This document shows, piece after piece, positions 12,100-26,450 of a stretch of DNA of 64,000 nucleotides. Every line of letters starts with the position of its first letter. Position 1 is the stretch's first letter. The DNA is from Heliocidaris erythrogramma (taxonomy: Eukaryota > Echinodermata > Echinoidea > Camarodonta > Echinometridae). A program made the translations under genes and the position numbers. A model generated the notes under the pieces. It worked only from the letters and a program-made list of their open reading frames with translations, ran no database searches and had not been told where the DNA came from. Where the stretch lies: contig CM046870.1 in assembly GCA_025617745.1 (NCBI GenBank), forward strand, positions 6,697,618 through 6,761,617, given 5' to 3'.

Positions 12100-13370
12100 A
12101 GGATAGAAGAACGATGAGATAATTGAGCTTAATTCATATTTGCAGTCTCCTGTGAGTACGAAGTAAGTTTGTCCTTGCTGAGGACACTGGTAGTTTAGAC
12201 AGGTAAATGACCGACATCATCAACACAAGTGACATATCCAGGATATTAGCAGGATGAAAACAGTACAACAGGTGTAAGTGAGATGATAATTGATGCTGAA
12301 GTAAGTGCTTTATCATCAGGCAAGCAACAACAAATATGGAAACACTCGAGTCGGAATTATCATGCTATGCTCATCGTGAAAGAAAGTGTCTTTGTGGATA
12401 TTTACATAATTTGTGTGATCGATTTGTCAATCAAATAAAGCAGAGTGGGCCTATTAAACAATATATATAAAGCCTAATACGCAATGTTACAAGAACACAT
12501 TGATGCAGCTCAAAAGAATCTATTTTAGCTTTCGAGAGTTTTTTGTTTTTGCTTTGGTAAATTGACATCGTTTAGCTAAAAGTTATTCTTAAGAAACGTC
12601 ATTCGTGTTTTTTATTGGTAATAAAAACGATGCCTCATTTCAAAATCAGAAGTCATTTTATTTACCCATTTTGTTCTTCATGTACCTGTATGACATGAGC
12701 AATACCCGGATAAAAGATTTTCTATAGGTGATTTACAAAATGTCCAATGTAAATGATATCTTCTCATCTCTTTAAGATAAACTATATTCCCAAGATGGAT
12801 CGAGCAGAGTGAATCATGAATATCATGTTGTTCCTTCGATACTCTTCAAGCAAGGGATAAGATAACGCTCTCAACAACCACAGAGTTGGTTTGGCTTGAT
12901 TTCTCGCGGTTTATCTTTCCGCTGAAGAATATCTGGGATTTCCCTTGTTGTTAGATAAAAAACGAAGGCATGAAACTGTGACAGAAGAAGAAGAAAAAAT
13001 GTTCGCAACACGACAGTGTGGCAAAGATATTACGAGAGTGAACGGATTGTTCTGTAATAGTGATTCGAGCTTCGTTTGATTGAGAAGGCCTGTGATATGC
13101 GATTGTTGCTATCATTTCTTCGTCAACCAATTTCAATTTCCCCCTCGATGTCCTGTCACCGTCATCATTCTCTTTTTTTAAACGTAGGCCGACATCATAA
13201 AATATGAATTACCAAAGAATAATTAATAATAGTTTCCATCATTTTATTAAGAAAGTGAAAATAAAGTATACGTTGCGCCCTTGTACATCCAGATCCAGCA
13301 TTGTTCAGAGAGGCTGGAAGCTGTTTGACTACCTGAATGGCGTTCTCGCCCCCTTTTCCCCAGAACGAAA
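12100..13370. other. Intergenic, no gene seen
   Basis: No domain-bearing frame or clear repeat. A poly-G run of ~15 follows at 13378. Confidence 0.45.
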
Positions 13371-13399
13371 CAAGGGAGGGGGGGGGGGGGGGGCGACTG

Positions 13400-16300
13400 C
13401 AATAAATCATAATCATCTCTTTAAAAGAACATGATAAAGGGGCACCAGGTGAAAGTGGGTGTAACGTAACATAGCTACAAGATAAAATCATATGCAAACA
13501 AGGAAACCCTTGAATGGATGACATTGAAAATCATACGGAACAGATTGACAGAGAGTCACCGTCACAATAGAACAGTTCACATGAGGCTGTATCATCGCTA
13601 TATTTCAAGGTAATGTAAATACCACAGGACATGTTTACTGTACTCATCGAAAACTCATTTCCTAGATGTGCCCAGGGAGAACCCTTGGCTCATGCTTTTG
13701 CAAGAGAAAGAACTAACTTGCATTGAGCTAAATTAGCTCCTTTGTAAATTGTAAGCGAACCCTCTGCTTGTGATTGCAGATTTAAGTACTACAACAATGT
13801 AAAATCACCATTTTAGTCAACTGTTTTGCCAGAAACCTTCCATATTTTGTTCTTTCCCCTTTCCCAGCTAGGCATCAATCTATTCATGTGCCAATATTTT
13901 TCCTTTATCAAAAGTATGTCTTCGCAATAGCCTTTGTTTATAGTTTGTTTTGATTCAGATTGAGGTCCTTCAGATCTTCGCCTGTAAAGCCTAGTACTTC
14001 TTTCCCCTCTCCTCCGGCTACGCTGAGCGCTAAAATTGGCGCCCAGTCGAGTAACAAAGTACCCCGAAGAAATTAATCCCCACTTCATGTTGATTTTTAG
14101 TCATATAAGAAGCAGAAAATGTTGAAACAAAAAGCTAACCCAGGCAAATAAGTTACTTTGCAGGGGTTTTCCGGGTCCTTGATGGAACCAGCTTGTAACT
14201 GAGACACGTATTGCTGAAAATAAACAGTTGGGTAACATTATGTGACGATGTGCATGGTGTGCGTGTGCTAAACAAATCGGAGAAGAAAATAAAAGGGACT
14301 ATCAGATGAAAGAAAGAGAGACAGCGGGGGGAAGGAATTAAAAAGGGTGCGCGCTCATGTGTGAGGGTGTGTGTGTGTGTGTGTGTGTCGTTGTGGGTGT
14401 ATGTGAGGCGGGAGCTGAGCGAAAAAGATGGAAAGAGGCCATAGTTTACATTACACTGTCATGTACATGTCATGTACAGGTATGTTGCAGAGTATTGTGC
14501 TACCAAATGTAAACCAAAACATTTTCAATTTGGTCTTATTATGATTAGAGGCATTCACTGTCCGTGGTAAATACGATTAAACCTATCATACTTTGTAAGT
14601 CAATCAATATGACAAACATACTTGGATGAAATCCTGATAGATGTGAAAAACATACATCTGTGCAAACAATAGTCATCACCTAACATTTCGGGCGTAACAA
14701 AGACCAACAACATTATTTATGTATAAACTTCTTTCTGTTCTGCACACGTTTTTATATTTATCGCTGTAAATTCAGAAAGGAAAAACCGAACTTTCAATCT
14801 GCTTTGTCATTTTTAAAGATTAAATATAAATCAGAATACCTGATAGTTCTCAAGAATAATAAGATGAGACAACATTTTCAAAAGTTTGTGTTTGATATAT
14901 GATGCTAGAGTCTGTATTTTTCCTGTAAGCCATGACCTGAGTACTCATCTTATAATCCTATTTTTATACCCAGTATTCCATGTATACAGCAAAAGCATTA
15001 TTCATGTTACATGCACTTGATACATTGTTGCAATCTGGCCTGCGAGCGATTCCCGTGGGTCAGGATACAGTATTGTGATATAGGGTCTACATGTACATGA
15101 ACTTTGTTCACTGACCGTACCTCTTATTTGTTTTTTGTTTCTTTTATTATGCTCATATTTATTTTTTCTACATATGTTATCCATTGTTTCAATAAAAAAG
15201 TTAGTACAAAAAAAATAAATAAAAGAAGAAAAATAAAACTTGTTCCAAAAGGTCCAGTCTGCTGTGTTGTAAAGATAAGTTACAAGTCTCTCCATTAGGT
15301 GAGGGCTATAATTCTTCCATATTTTTTTAAAAGCTTCGATCTGGCACGTATTTTTTGCAAGGCTTCCCATTTGCCCGTGTGTCCCAACTGTGGATTCGGC
15401 CTAAGTCTTAAATTAGTTACGGCAGTCTTCACTCAACACCGCCTCTAATCCAGTCTCCCGAGATCGCAGAATTATGAAAGAGTATGAAGAGAATGGGCGA
15501 TGGTAACGAGAATTGGGGAGTTAAAAAAGAAACCGCCATCACCCATTTGATTCAATTTGTACCAATATCTAGGCTCATTCTCCCAGGCTTTTAAAAAAAA
15601 ATATGAACTCCACTTTACCAGATATTTAAGTACTACATCCCAAATAATTCCATTCTTTATAATCAGGGAGGTGTCTCTCTTCCAACTCCTTTGATTATAT
15701 TATGAACAAGCATAATTAAAGGTACACTTAAGTTCTGGTGTTCACGAAAAGCATCTCTCAAAGTCCAACAAAATTTTTCACGGACTGCAAGCCTCCAAAT
15801 AAATGCAAAATATATGATCTACCCCCCCCCCCCAAAAAAAAAAAAAAATGATTACGAAATTAGGAAATCAAGAACGAGAATGCATTTGTCACAACTGTAT
15901 ATCACAAATACAACTCCATGCTGCATTGACGGATGACGTCATAAATGTGGGTAGGGATCAAGGTCTATGTGTCATAATTCACATCCCACGTCCTTTTCCG
16001 CCAAAATTGAAATTTGAAACGCACAAAATCCTATTTTTTAAAATATCAAAAGATATCTAACGCCCCATTCTCTGTTATATATTCGTGGACCCAGCCGGAC
16101 AAATTTGAAAAAAATCACTACATCCCAGTGACAGCCAAGACACCCTGGCTCTGCATAGAAACTATTAAAGAGCACCACTGCCAACTGATATATGTTGTGT
16201 GCGGAAATTACTGTGTCTAGACAAGTCGATACAATCATATTGAAAGGCATTACATTTTCCTATTTGTTGTGACATGCTAATTTCGCAAAATCTTGTTGAT

Positions 16301-17950
16301 GTTCATTGATTTGATGATCATATCATCATCTGGTTAAATACCAGTGATGTTTCCCATCACTTCCCAAATGGCGTTGATACCGCACCCATGGGTATTACGT
16401 ATACATATTCAGTCTCCGAGATGCTGTCCTTTTCCACTTTCCTTCAGGAGTACAGTTTTTTTTTTAAATCCCCGAAAATGTACCAGCAGAAGAAACGATA
16501 GCTAAAAATAACACACACTGACGCATTCTTGGCTCGTAGTTGGACTGACCCGTGGACCTACCCAAATAACTCGAGAGATGGACTGAACAAAGCACACATG
16601 CATGTAACATGCCTGAATGACCAATATGCTGCACGGGCTGTGCACTTTATTCAACTTCCACATAATGGCGTTTTTTTTTAATGAAATAATTTGTCATCGT
16701 GCAACTCACTAAGAACTGTCTTAACAATTCCTACCAATTTTTTGCTCTTAATAATATTGATTAAAGATATAATATCTAAAAAAAATTTCAACTAACACAC
16801 AATTTCTTCATATATACATGTAGTTTCAGACGTACCGTTAGTACGTTCTGGATTGCTTGCTTGCTGGGTGCCTTGGCGATGTTGTCTCAAGGCTCACCGT
16901 CTACTTCTATCTCTGGTTATTTGTAAAATGTTGGCACTATTGTCACAAGTCAGCTTATTGAATGGATATGATTTATGTATTTGTTATGCTGTCTCCAAAT
17001 GCTTCCCTTTCCCTGAATTTTTGCAGTCAATATTCTATTTTATATTTGCCTTCTATTCTCACTATGTAACCCACAAACTGAAGTTGTCTTTACGTCATGG
17101 CAGTCACCTGTATGTTTGCGTGTCACACAAGCTGAGCTTTCCAAAGAAGTGTGTTGACACCAAGCAACCCCTGAACAACAGGTATCGTGTAACACGTAGC
17201 ACGCAGGGGGTAACCAGCATTGCTACGACGAATCTACTACTGTATTGTTTTTAATTACAGCAATTTCTTCCCCTACTTCTAAAGAGTGGCTTCTTGTTTG
17301 CTCGAATACTGTATCTAGATCCCAATTTCTTTTACGTTAACACATAATGTTTAGGCCTGAAGGCTGTATGCAAATTTCATTTTTTTTAATCCTAGTGATG
17401 TGTTTCGATTTGGATTATCTTTTCTACATAAAGTTCACCATGTTCCCTCAAGAGTCAAGAACAATTCCTTCTACTGAGTTCTAGAAACAAAACTTCATAT
17501 AACCATCAGCATAACAGCAACAGTTTATATAACCGTCAGTTCACAATTGTTAGCAACTATATGACCTACAAAAAGGGAATGAACCTGTAGGGCCCAATTT
17601 TAGGGCAATGCCTTAACAATATCATCGTTTTCCAAAGCACATGCACATCAAGAACCGGTGCTAAATCTATTCTAATTCGGATTAAGTTCTAGGTGTGAAC
17701 TGACTGAAGGTGTGGGGACATATCTTCTTCAGCTCCATGTTTATTTGCTCTGGCGTGGAGCGAGCAACACGCAAGCTTTCATTCCAAACAGTCTGACGAA
17801 CACCCCTGCTATGCGCCGATAGTCTAGGTGATGATGGCTCGGTCAGCCCTGCATGGCTACAAGAATTTGGGATAAAATACTTACGGCATAAACAGAAGAA
17901 AAGAAATGTATTTAATAGTTTTAATGTGACTAATTCCATTAAATATAGTA
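13400..17950. other. Intergenic with scattered simple repeats
   Basis: Contains (GT)n at ~14368-14389 and C/A homopolymers at ~15823-15848. The frames at 15002-15370 and 16853-17254 start at non-ATG codons or are AT-driven, and match nothing I know. No exon-like structure with matched splice sites was seen. Confidence 0.45.
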
Positions 17951-17954
17951 ATTT

Positions 17955-18075
17955 CAATGTACCAATATTATATAAAATACAGTAATATAGTGATATATAT
18001 AGTAATATACATAATAACAGTATAGTAATATATTAATATATCATACAGTAATATAGTAATTTCATATATCTATTT
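17955..18075. repeat. AT-rich (AGTAATAT)-like tandem repeat
   Basis: ATATAGTAATAT variants recur irregularly across ~120 bp. Confidence 0.7.
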
Positions 18076-18079
18076 CACA

Positions 18080-19380
18080 GAATATAATGATGGGTATATA
18101 ACTCTGATGTGGTATTCTAACAATTATTTTGTTGTTATTGTAATAAAATAATATTAATTGTCACAACAATTATTAATTTTAATCGTTATAAGTTATAAAA
18201 ATTGTATAACTTCAATGGTGGCATTTTGATTTTTTTATCTTTATTTAAATGAAATCATTTCAATTGTTACGACAGATTTTAAACCGCTGATTTTCATTGG
18301 TGACTCTGGAGATGTCTTCCGCGTAAGCAACGACCTATATGTACTGTCATCAATCAATGAAGCGCTACATTGAATAGAACAATGAAAATTCTGTCCCTTA
18401 AATAAAGAATACCACTTCTGGGTATTTCAAGATTGTACTAAAGCCTCAGGTCGGCACATACCACCGGACACTGTGACAGAAGTAGACACACCAACTACTG
18501 AAGTTCTTAGAAAATGGAAGGAAGGGCCATTTAGGTTACGAAAGGAAACAAGAGTTCACCCATTGTCAACAATAAATGCCCTTCTGTTGACCTACGTGTC
18601 ATGTGAAAGGTTAATACAATGACCATTGTCTGACATTATTTTCGAAATCGATCATTTTCCTTCATTAACCTCATAAATGTGGATATACTCCACAATGGCG
18701 TGTCATTTAATTATCTTATGACTATGATGACTATGTCTACCTTAACTAAATTGTTTGCATCTTTCGAAATAAAACCGAACTCCAATTACATTCTCCCCCG
18801 ATACAAGTTATTGTATTGTCATATAGATTCCTTACCTAAAGAATATTATTATTACCTTTATATAATCAGAATTTCAGGAACATTTGTATCTTCATGATTT
18901 TATAATGATGTGATTAAATTTCTTCAATAAGCCAGTTCGTAGATACGGTCTGAGCATGAGCAGATAAAGGTCATCTGTACCAAATTCTAAAACCCACTGA
19001 CACTAAATTTGATATGTACTCATGAATGTCATGTAATCATTATTCAATTATGCACTAATGGTGCATTCCTTGATATCCGGTGGAAGTATTCTTTTTAAAG
19101 GGGGAAACAAAAGCTATTCATGAGGCACCTCCATCACTCCCAGAGTTATTTTCTGAAGTGCACATAAAGGGACCCTCCATGTCTAAAATATCTGTGGATA
19201 TTTGGGGTCATTTGTACCACGCGCTAACTACGAACTGGTCTATTGCTTTGTAAAAACAAACAATATCAACTCTTTCGCTGATTGTCTTGTTATTTTTGAT
19301 CAACCATCTAAATTCAATTATTCCATTCAATTATTTATATGTACATTTATATCAGGGCGCGATATTAATCACCTTGATTT
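18080..19380. other. AT-rich intergenic with a repeat echo of the 0.5-1.1 kb region
   Basis: AGGTCATCTGTACC at 18968-18981 and ACGCGCTAACTACGAACTGG at ~19219 resemble phrases near 515 and 1052-1075. Probably diverged copies of one dispersed repeat. A poly-G run lies at ~19391-19402. Confidence 0.4.
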
Positions 19381-19409
19381 AAATCACAATGGGGGGGGGG
19401 GGGAGGCAA

Positions 19410-22400
19410 AAAATTAATCCAAGTAAGAGTTTTTGTATTTAAGAAATGTCTGATTTTAGATCATCCAAATAATTTGTTTGTTTTTTCTATAGGATCAACA
19501 TTTAGGGCAATAACTTGAAGCAAAAAAAAAAAAACACGATTTAAATTTAAAAAACCCCAAATGTTTTCATTTTTTTTCAAACCCTGATTTATACACATAT
19601 TACAGTGCCTTTACTGTTTTGTGCTGTGTAAGGATATTTGTAAGACAGCATGGAATGAACTCGAAGAAAGTGCAGGTGTACCTGAGGAAACTTAACGGGT
19701 ATGAATAATCCTGTAGTTCAGGATGTGTGGTTCCCTGCTCAATTGAGTGTCCCCCTGAACCTACCGCGTCTAGATCTCCAGAGGAAGCACTCGGGCGTTG
19801 GACTGCGAATCATGGCAGGGTTGTCAAGTGTCTCAGAAAATAGTTCGATGCTGATCTCATGCATGCATAAGAAATTCTTCATACAAAGCAAAATGCATGC
19901 GCGACTAAATCTGAACAAATCGAAACACTGAGACAACCTTAGATAACTAAAGTTACAGAAAATTAAAAACGATGCTGATATCAAGAACTTCTTCACTGGT
20001 CTCAGTTGTGTCTCATCTAACTAACTGAAGGAGGATCATACAGGATTTCAACAACTACCGGTCAATTTTCCACCGGCGGTCAGTGATGAGGAACCCTTCA
20101 CTTTCATGGGGGATGATGTCTTCAGAGTCCCAAGATGGTTTCAAGGATCCATCCAGTCCCATGATAGTTGCGTCATCCTCAAGAAGGAGGATACGATGGG
20201 AGTTCACATTATGCTCTGTATACCGGAGAGGGTTTCCTTGGAAGACTCGCTGAAAGATGTGACACATTGGCTTGGTCTGTATGAATTTCCTGCAAATGGA
20301 TTCCTTCACTATTTGAGACGGGACTGATTAGGGCATTGTCAGTTCCTCGTTCATCATCATCAGAGACAAAAGTTCATTTCAGTTCAACCCAGTTCAAAAA
20401 CATTCAAAAGACGTATACAAAGGAAAAGAGATGGATGGATGATGTTTGGCGATACTGATCACATCGCTGCTCGCAATCATATCCTATTTAAATTAAATGT
20501 TTGATCTTAATTGACATGACGGATAGCTTTATTCCAAAACCATCTAAATGACTGAGAATGATCTAGAAGGGAGGGTTTCCAGTACTTTTCGCATATTGGG
20601 GCCTTAAGTTAGGCCAACGCAGTCGAAAAGTACTGTGAATAAAACATCGCTTTGTACCAAAACTGTTTCAAACCAACTCATAACAAACGTATACAGCCTC
20701 AAAAGCAAAAGGGTTGGAAAGCGTTATCACTTCATGAGAACGTCGAAATTTCAACAACATTCTAACGGACAGATAAAAGTCTATAAAGTTTTCCACATTT
20801 ACAAAATCCTTCACGAAACTGAAATATGACGTAGTCTTTCTCCACTCCTTAAATAGTCTTACGGATCATCGTAGTGGAGAGTTTTCTCTAAGCGTGACAG
20901 ACAAGCTCATCAGCGGATACTGCTGTCCGGGAGGAAAGCCAGGCCATAAATCTTTACGATAGTCTTATATGACAAAACCTTGACCCTCAAATTAAAGCAG
21001 AAATCCACACGAATGGAATGAAATATACCGTGGTTCATACACTCATCGGTCCCATCCTCAAAAATTAAAACAAAGAACTTGCTTTAAGAGAAGATTAGAA
21101 AAGAAAGGTGAGAGTATGAAGATTGATGAGGGAGTCGTCGTAATTGGAAGCATCATTACTGCACGAAGACAGGTGAAATATGGTCCACTTCTTTATAACT
21201 TGACAAGAAAGTTCTGAGGGTCAGTGACTATGATGTATCGAGACAGACCTTTTCCTCAGAAATTCATTATATCCAACGACTAGGTACCTTTGAAGCTGGA
21301 TTTGAGTAACCATTGGCATCACTTCGAGGGGAAAATTCTTTATCCATTTCAGCGGGATAGAAAAAAAGATAATGCAACCTAAAAGATTGTCGTTCATGTT
21401 GTGTACATATGTGAGATAGCTGCAGTGTAGATTTAACCCGTTGACTACTGGATTCTTTAACTCTCATAGGCTCAATACAGGAACCACCCGGTTCCCGCAG
21501 TCTATGGGTTAATATGAATCTTCTATCTGTCACAGAAGAACTAGAAAATGCTTATTCCATGTTTCTGAGCACTTCTTTCAGTGGTCTTTAGGCTAAAATG
21601 ATCTTAAGAACCCAACAAAAGCAACTTAAAAAATATCTGGAAAGAAAATGATAGAAAGGCTTGATTGGTGCCCTTTAAAAGTTATTTGGTATATTTCATA
21701 TATCACAGCCACTGAATCTCATTTAAAAACAGGATAAACATTTTCTTATAATGATATGCATGCGAATGAAATACATGTGCTTGATTTGATACCAAAAATA
21801 ACAAGCATTGACAAAATTGTCCTATATAACCGCTATTATTATTCCTTAGGTTTAAGGTTTTAACTAGTTTTTCCAGTGACACAGCAGAAATCGGAAATAT
21901 ATTTCCATCCTTCCAAATACGGACAATCCATTAAATAAATTGAATACATCATTATTCTACTTTTTCTTTTCAAAGGTACTGGTATCATTAATTTTTGCAT
22001 TAATTTGTCTTTACTTTCAAATGTAATACTTTGTATAAATTTTGTATAGTATTTATTATTATGAAAATTGTATTTTGTATATGTTTTTGTTTGAAATTAA
22101 AACATTGAAATATGAAAATATGAATATAAATTTAATTTATCATGATGAACACTGAACAAGCAATTTGGAATTTTTCGCTTCTGTTGGAAGAAGTAGAATA
22201 TATGTTGTCACTACAAATAAAGAACTAACAACTGATTAGAATACACTAATATTTTTCTGATTCTTTATCACAATAATTTCTTATTCGAACAATAAGTATG
22301 AGCCTGTAAATCAGGTACAGTCGACGGAATTCAAAATGATGGTCTATTAGCGAGATGGCGGATCACTCAACCAGTACGCTAGTGAAGATCAGTGCTGTCA

Positions 22401-23035
22401 AGGCTATGGCAGCTGCAAAAATCCAACCAGAAAGTTAATTCGTCCTCTTAAAACACAGGCCAGAAAATGAATACTTTCCATATACATGTATTTGTTTCCC
22501 AGCGTTAAATCTAAAACTAACATGACGATATAGACGGTGATTCTAGAGCAACAACTGCAATGAAACAATACCTCCATTCAGTGAATGCAGGCATCTTTAG
22601 AATTTAAAAGAAGGAACTGTAACATGAAGAGAAAATCGTATCTGGTATCAAAGCGAGGTTTCTAGAGAATATTCGGGCGGTAATCTAAGCCGTCTTTGAT
22701 GTCAGATTTACGATTTTAGCCGAGATTTCACCAAAATTACCCTCTGGATCAAAAGGAAGGAGAAAGCGAAAATGGGGCAACGACATTGCCCCTGCGAGCC
22801 GACCTCCAAACTCCGAAAGAATTGATCGCTATCAATTGTGTCACAAATCGTAAGGCATAAACTGGGCCAGCTTCCTATTTTGACGACCCCCGTTAGCTGA
22901 GCAGAATTCCCAAGACTGTTCTGGAGGTTAAGAATTCGCCTTAGACAAACTTCAATCTAAGGAGGGAAAATCCTCCTTCATTATGGAAGAGATCTTTTCC
23001 TTTTTACTGATTCTTCAGTTTTGATGAGTGGAAGT
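19410..23035. other. Intergenic, no gene recognised
   Basis: Opposed frames at 20055-20309 (minus) and 20106-20327 (plus) lie in a more GC-balanced patch, but neither has a recognisable domain and flanking frames are broken. They could be a decayed element. A weak inverted pair CCCGTTGACT / AGTCTATGGG lies at ~21438-21511. Confidence 0.4.
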
Positions 23036-23039
23036 GAGA

Positions 23040-23180
23040 TGGGTTAGCGAGTTGATGGCACGCCTCCACACCCTGGAGTGCATGGTTCTGACCCCACTCG
23101 GCCCCAAGGTCTCAGTCACCAGGGATTGTCGAAGAAACGTGAAGTCAGACACTCAAACTGTCTTCCGTCTATCCCTGTAA
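23040..23180 (+). mobile_element. Possible tRNA-derived SINE head
   Basis: TTAGCGAGTTGATGG at ~23044 resembles a pol III A box, and GGTTCTGACCCC at ~23084 resembles a B box; the 40-nt spacing is tRNA-like. Weak matches, so tentative. Confidence 0.4.
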
Positions 23181-23284
23181 TTCTTTGGTATGGTTGAGTT
23201 TTAATTACAATATTCTTCCTAAGATGTATTTTTGCTGTTTAACTCCCTGTGTTTTACAACGTGTGCACGATATGCATATGAATG

Positions 23285-23400
23285 GGGAAAAACAAGCCAA
23301 GAAAAAAATGAAAAAGGAGAGGCTTGAACCTGTAACATCTTCTGCTATCCAATTCCAAGCAGCAACTCCACCACCAGGCCACTTCTGGTTCAGGGTACAT
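23285..23400 (-). mobile_element. tRNA-derived SINE head
   Basis: On the minus strand an A-box-like TGGCCTGGTGG (23371-23381) is followed 41 nt later by a good B box GGTTCAAGCC (23331-23340), then a T-rich tail. The intervening sequence does not fold as a normal tRNA anticodon arm, so this is a SINE rather than a tRNA gene. Confidence 0.55.
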
Positions 23401-23654
23401 GTCATAGATACGATAAATTGGAAACAAATACCTCTCAGTTCTCTAACTTATTCTTATTAATCGTGATATTTGGAAAGTCTCATATCATGATATTTGGAAA
23501 CTCTGACATTATTCCAAAATAACGACAAGGCTTACTTAAAGTGAAAACGAAGTACTACAAGAAACCATGGAGCTCTGGTAGGCTCATGAAGAAACCAACT
23601 ACAATCCAAAAGACTATCATTTTGTAAAGAAGGCATGCTACTGGTGGATGACTA

Positions 23655-23775
23655 TTTGTCGGGTAGTAGTAATAGTAGTAGTAGTAGTAGCGGTAGTAGT
23701 ATAGTAGTAATAGTAGTAGTAGTAGGAGGAGAAGTGGTAATAGTAGTAGTATAGTAGTAGTAGTAGTAGTATGCC
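23655..23775. repeat. (AGT)n trinucleotide microsatellite
   Basis: Interrupted TAG/AGT repeats over ~120 bp. Confidence 0.9.
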
Positions 23776-23779
23776 ACTG

Positions 23780-25380
23780 GACATTGCTGCCACTGACCTT
23801 AAAACCATGAATCAGTTCGAATGTATTTGGATGTGTCTTGATTAATGTGTCAACTTTTTCCCCATACCCCTTTATACTTTCATAATCAATGAATATTCCG
23901 AAAGAGGAGTATTTCCATAAAATGTGGATTTCTATTCAAATTCGGATATCCTAGCAATATCCATGGAGTACTTTAAGTCTTCCAAAACTTTGGTGAACTG
24001 TCGTTTGGTCGAGATTGCATCAATCCGGGGATTTCGATAGTGTGGAAAGCCCATGTCAAGTAAGCCGTTTTACCTTACAAACTCCATTATACCGACGAGA
24101 TATCTGCCCTGGGGTCATCTCTCCCGAGCCTGTCCCCAAGTCGTGACCCCCTCTCATCATCATTTGCCTTATTCTACCATTAAAGATAAAGTTGAGTTCT
24201 GGTCATGCGATTGTAATGTAAGAAAAACAATAGAGAGAGGTAGATTTTGTTTTACATACAATAATTTTTTTAAATGTGTTTGACATCATCAGAATAACAA
24301 GAAATTACATCAAGATTACTGACTGAAAACCACAGAGTGACCAGCACTGCACACAGAAATTGGTATATGGGACTGATCAAACGTGTGGCATTAAAGTTTG
24401 GTCCAAACTTTAAGTTATTTCTCGTCATATATCACAGATAAAGCCATTTGAAAAGCAGTCCTTTTCGGGGGACAATACTACTAAGATACTATTCCACATT
24501 AACATAAAAATGAGAAATTTAACATATTACTTTTCACCTTAACCAGAACGAACTCTCTCTTTAAACCCTTGACTTGATGTATCACGATTTCCTCCGAGCC
24601 GTACAGATTTTATTTCGCTGCATTGGAATCCTACAGTGAAAACTTGAATCTCGACATGCCTTTGTTTTATTTACTGGAATGCAATAAGGTTATTATAAGA
24701 CTAACCACAAATAAACAAAACATTTAAGTCCATAGTTTCACAACGCATTTTTTTCCAAACAATACGTTGTAAACGTATCAACTTTGTAGATGAACTATAA
24801 TTATATTCATTTGAATATTTATGTGAGTTTACTTGATGCGAATTAATTCAAAAGTTCCCCTTGTTGATCTCAATGCAGAAACGGTAGTACTCTACAATTT
24901 ATTCATTTCTTAATCACGTAATTCATTTCTAAACATAAGTGTAAAAAAAATCATATAAAAACATGTGCATCAATAATTTAGTCATAATCATAAGGAAGGT
25001 ACTTGCATTATGAACTTGAGTTTTTTTTCGGTAGGATCGGATGTCACGGATTCACTTGTACCCACTTCGGAATTATTCCGATGCTATCGATAAATTGATT
25101 GCTAACATGACTATCGATTTTGTTTCTTCTCATATTACGATTTTCTTTGGCTTTCTATACAATATGCCTCTATACACTCGACACCAAGTTGTTTTGTTTT
25201 TGTGTAGACCTACATCATTCCCAAATATCGGAACTAATTTCTGAGACATGTTTTCCTATTACTTTCCTCCTCCATCGGTGGGTAGAGAGGTTCCCCGTAG
25301 CAGATGGCAGAATGAACAGAGGTAAGTCGGCTGGATTCCCACGAGATACCTCACTGGATTAGGAGAGATGATGAGACCCT
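23780..25380. other. Intergenic, no gene seen
   Basis: A faint tRNA-like pattern (GGTGGGTAGAG at ~25277, GGATTCCCAC at ~25333) may be a very old SINE. Otherwise featureless and AT-rich. Confidence 0.4.
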
Positions 25381-25384
25381 AGTC

Positions 25385-25720
25385 ACAATGCTTCACTGTC
25401 AAGTTCAACCCATGTTAAAGGGACACTTCATACAATGGCGGAATCACAGTTCAACCTAAGTTAAAAGCTACATTTCATCCAATGACAATGTCACAATACC
25501 ACATGGTCAAGTGCAACCGAAGTTAAAGGGACACTTCACCCAAAGGCCAAGTCACCATCGCACACTGTCAGGTTAAAGGGACACCCCATTCACTGACCAA
25601 GTCCCAACGCCACACTGTCAAGTTCTACCATATTTTACGGGACACTTCATCCAATGACCAAGTCTCCATATACCGCAATGTCATATTCAACCCTACCTAA
25701 AGGGACGCTTCACCCATAGG
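25385..25720. repeat. Degenerate ~60-bp tandem repeat, about six copies
   Basis: The phrase CACTGTCAAGTTCAACC...GTTAAAGGGACACTTCACCCAATGACCAAGTCACAA recurs in varied form from ~25390 to ~25710. AGGGAC(A/G)C followed by TTCA(C/T)CCA marks most units. No coding frame persists through it. Confidence 0.75.
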
Positions 25721-26450
25721 CTAAATAATTTACATAGAATTAAGCCTGAAATATTCTTAAAACCTAACGGTTCTTTAACATTCATAATTTACCTCTTTCT
25801 TTCGACATGTTCGAAGGCACAAAATTCCATACAATAGAGTGGAAGAGGTCACGATGGAAGGTCGGATGTCATACTAAAAGGTCACTTTAACAAGTTCAAC
25901 ACCACATTTCACACACTTGACCTTGATTTTGTTCTTCAGTGATTCAGTATCAGTTGAGTGTGGTGTTTCAACAAAACGATACAATTTCTTTCAATTATCA
26001 AAATAGACATTTTAATAATTTTCTTTTTATAAACATTACGTTGATATTGACTTATTTTCCTCCTAACCTACTTGTAACTTGCTTTTAGCTTTTGAATATG
26101 TAATCTGATATCACAACTTTTGAATCCGCCAACTTTCCGAGATATTAATAAAACCGGAGAGCATGACTTCCCGATGGCCCACGTTATGTGCTACTTTCGT
26201 AGTTACATTTTTTTTTCTAGTGAGTTTGCAATATTAGAACTGGATTTCTTTGTGCTATGGCCCTGAAAATATGGCAGATATAACAGTGAGACATGTTTTT
26301 AATTCTTTAAATCCTAAATTACTATACCATGTATACTGTTCAGTGTGTCGGTGATATGAATTAATTGCCAATATAGCTCTTTTTCAGATACATACATAAA
26401 AGTGCTGCGCTACCGCAGAGCGTAATTGATCCATGATCTATTTTCACCAT

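Noticed and set aside
16853..17254. 133-codon plus-strand frame
   Set aside because: Starts at a non-ATG codon, has no domain and no splice or promoter support.
20055..20327. Opposed frames that looked like a decayed transposon protein
   Set aside because: No catalytic motif or extended homology pattern recognised, and neighbouring frames are not continuous.
23331..23381. Possible functional tRNA gene
   Set aside because: A and B boxes are present, but the anticodon arm does not form. A SINE head is more likely.
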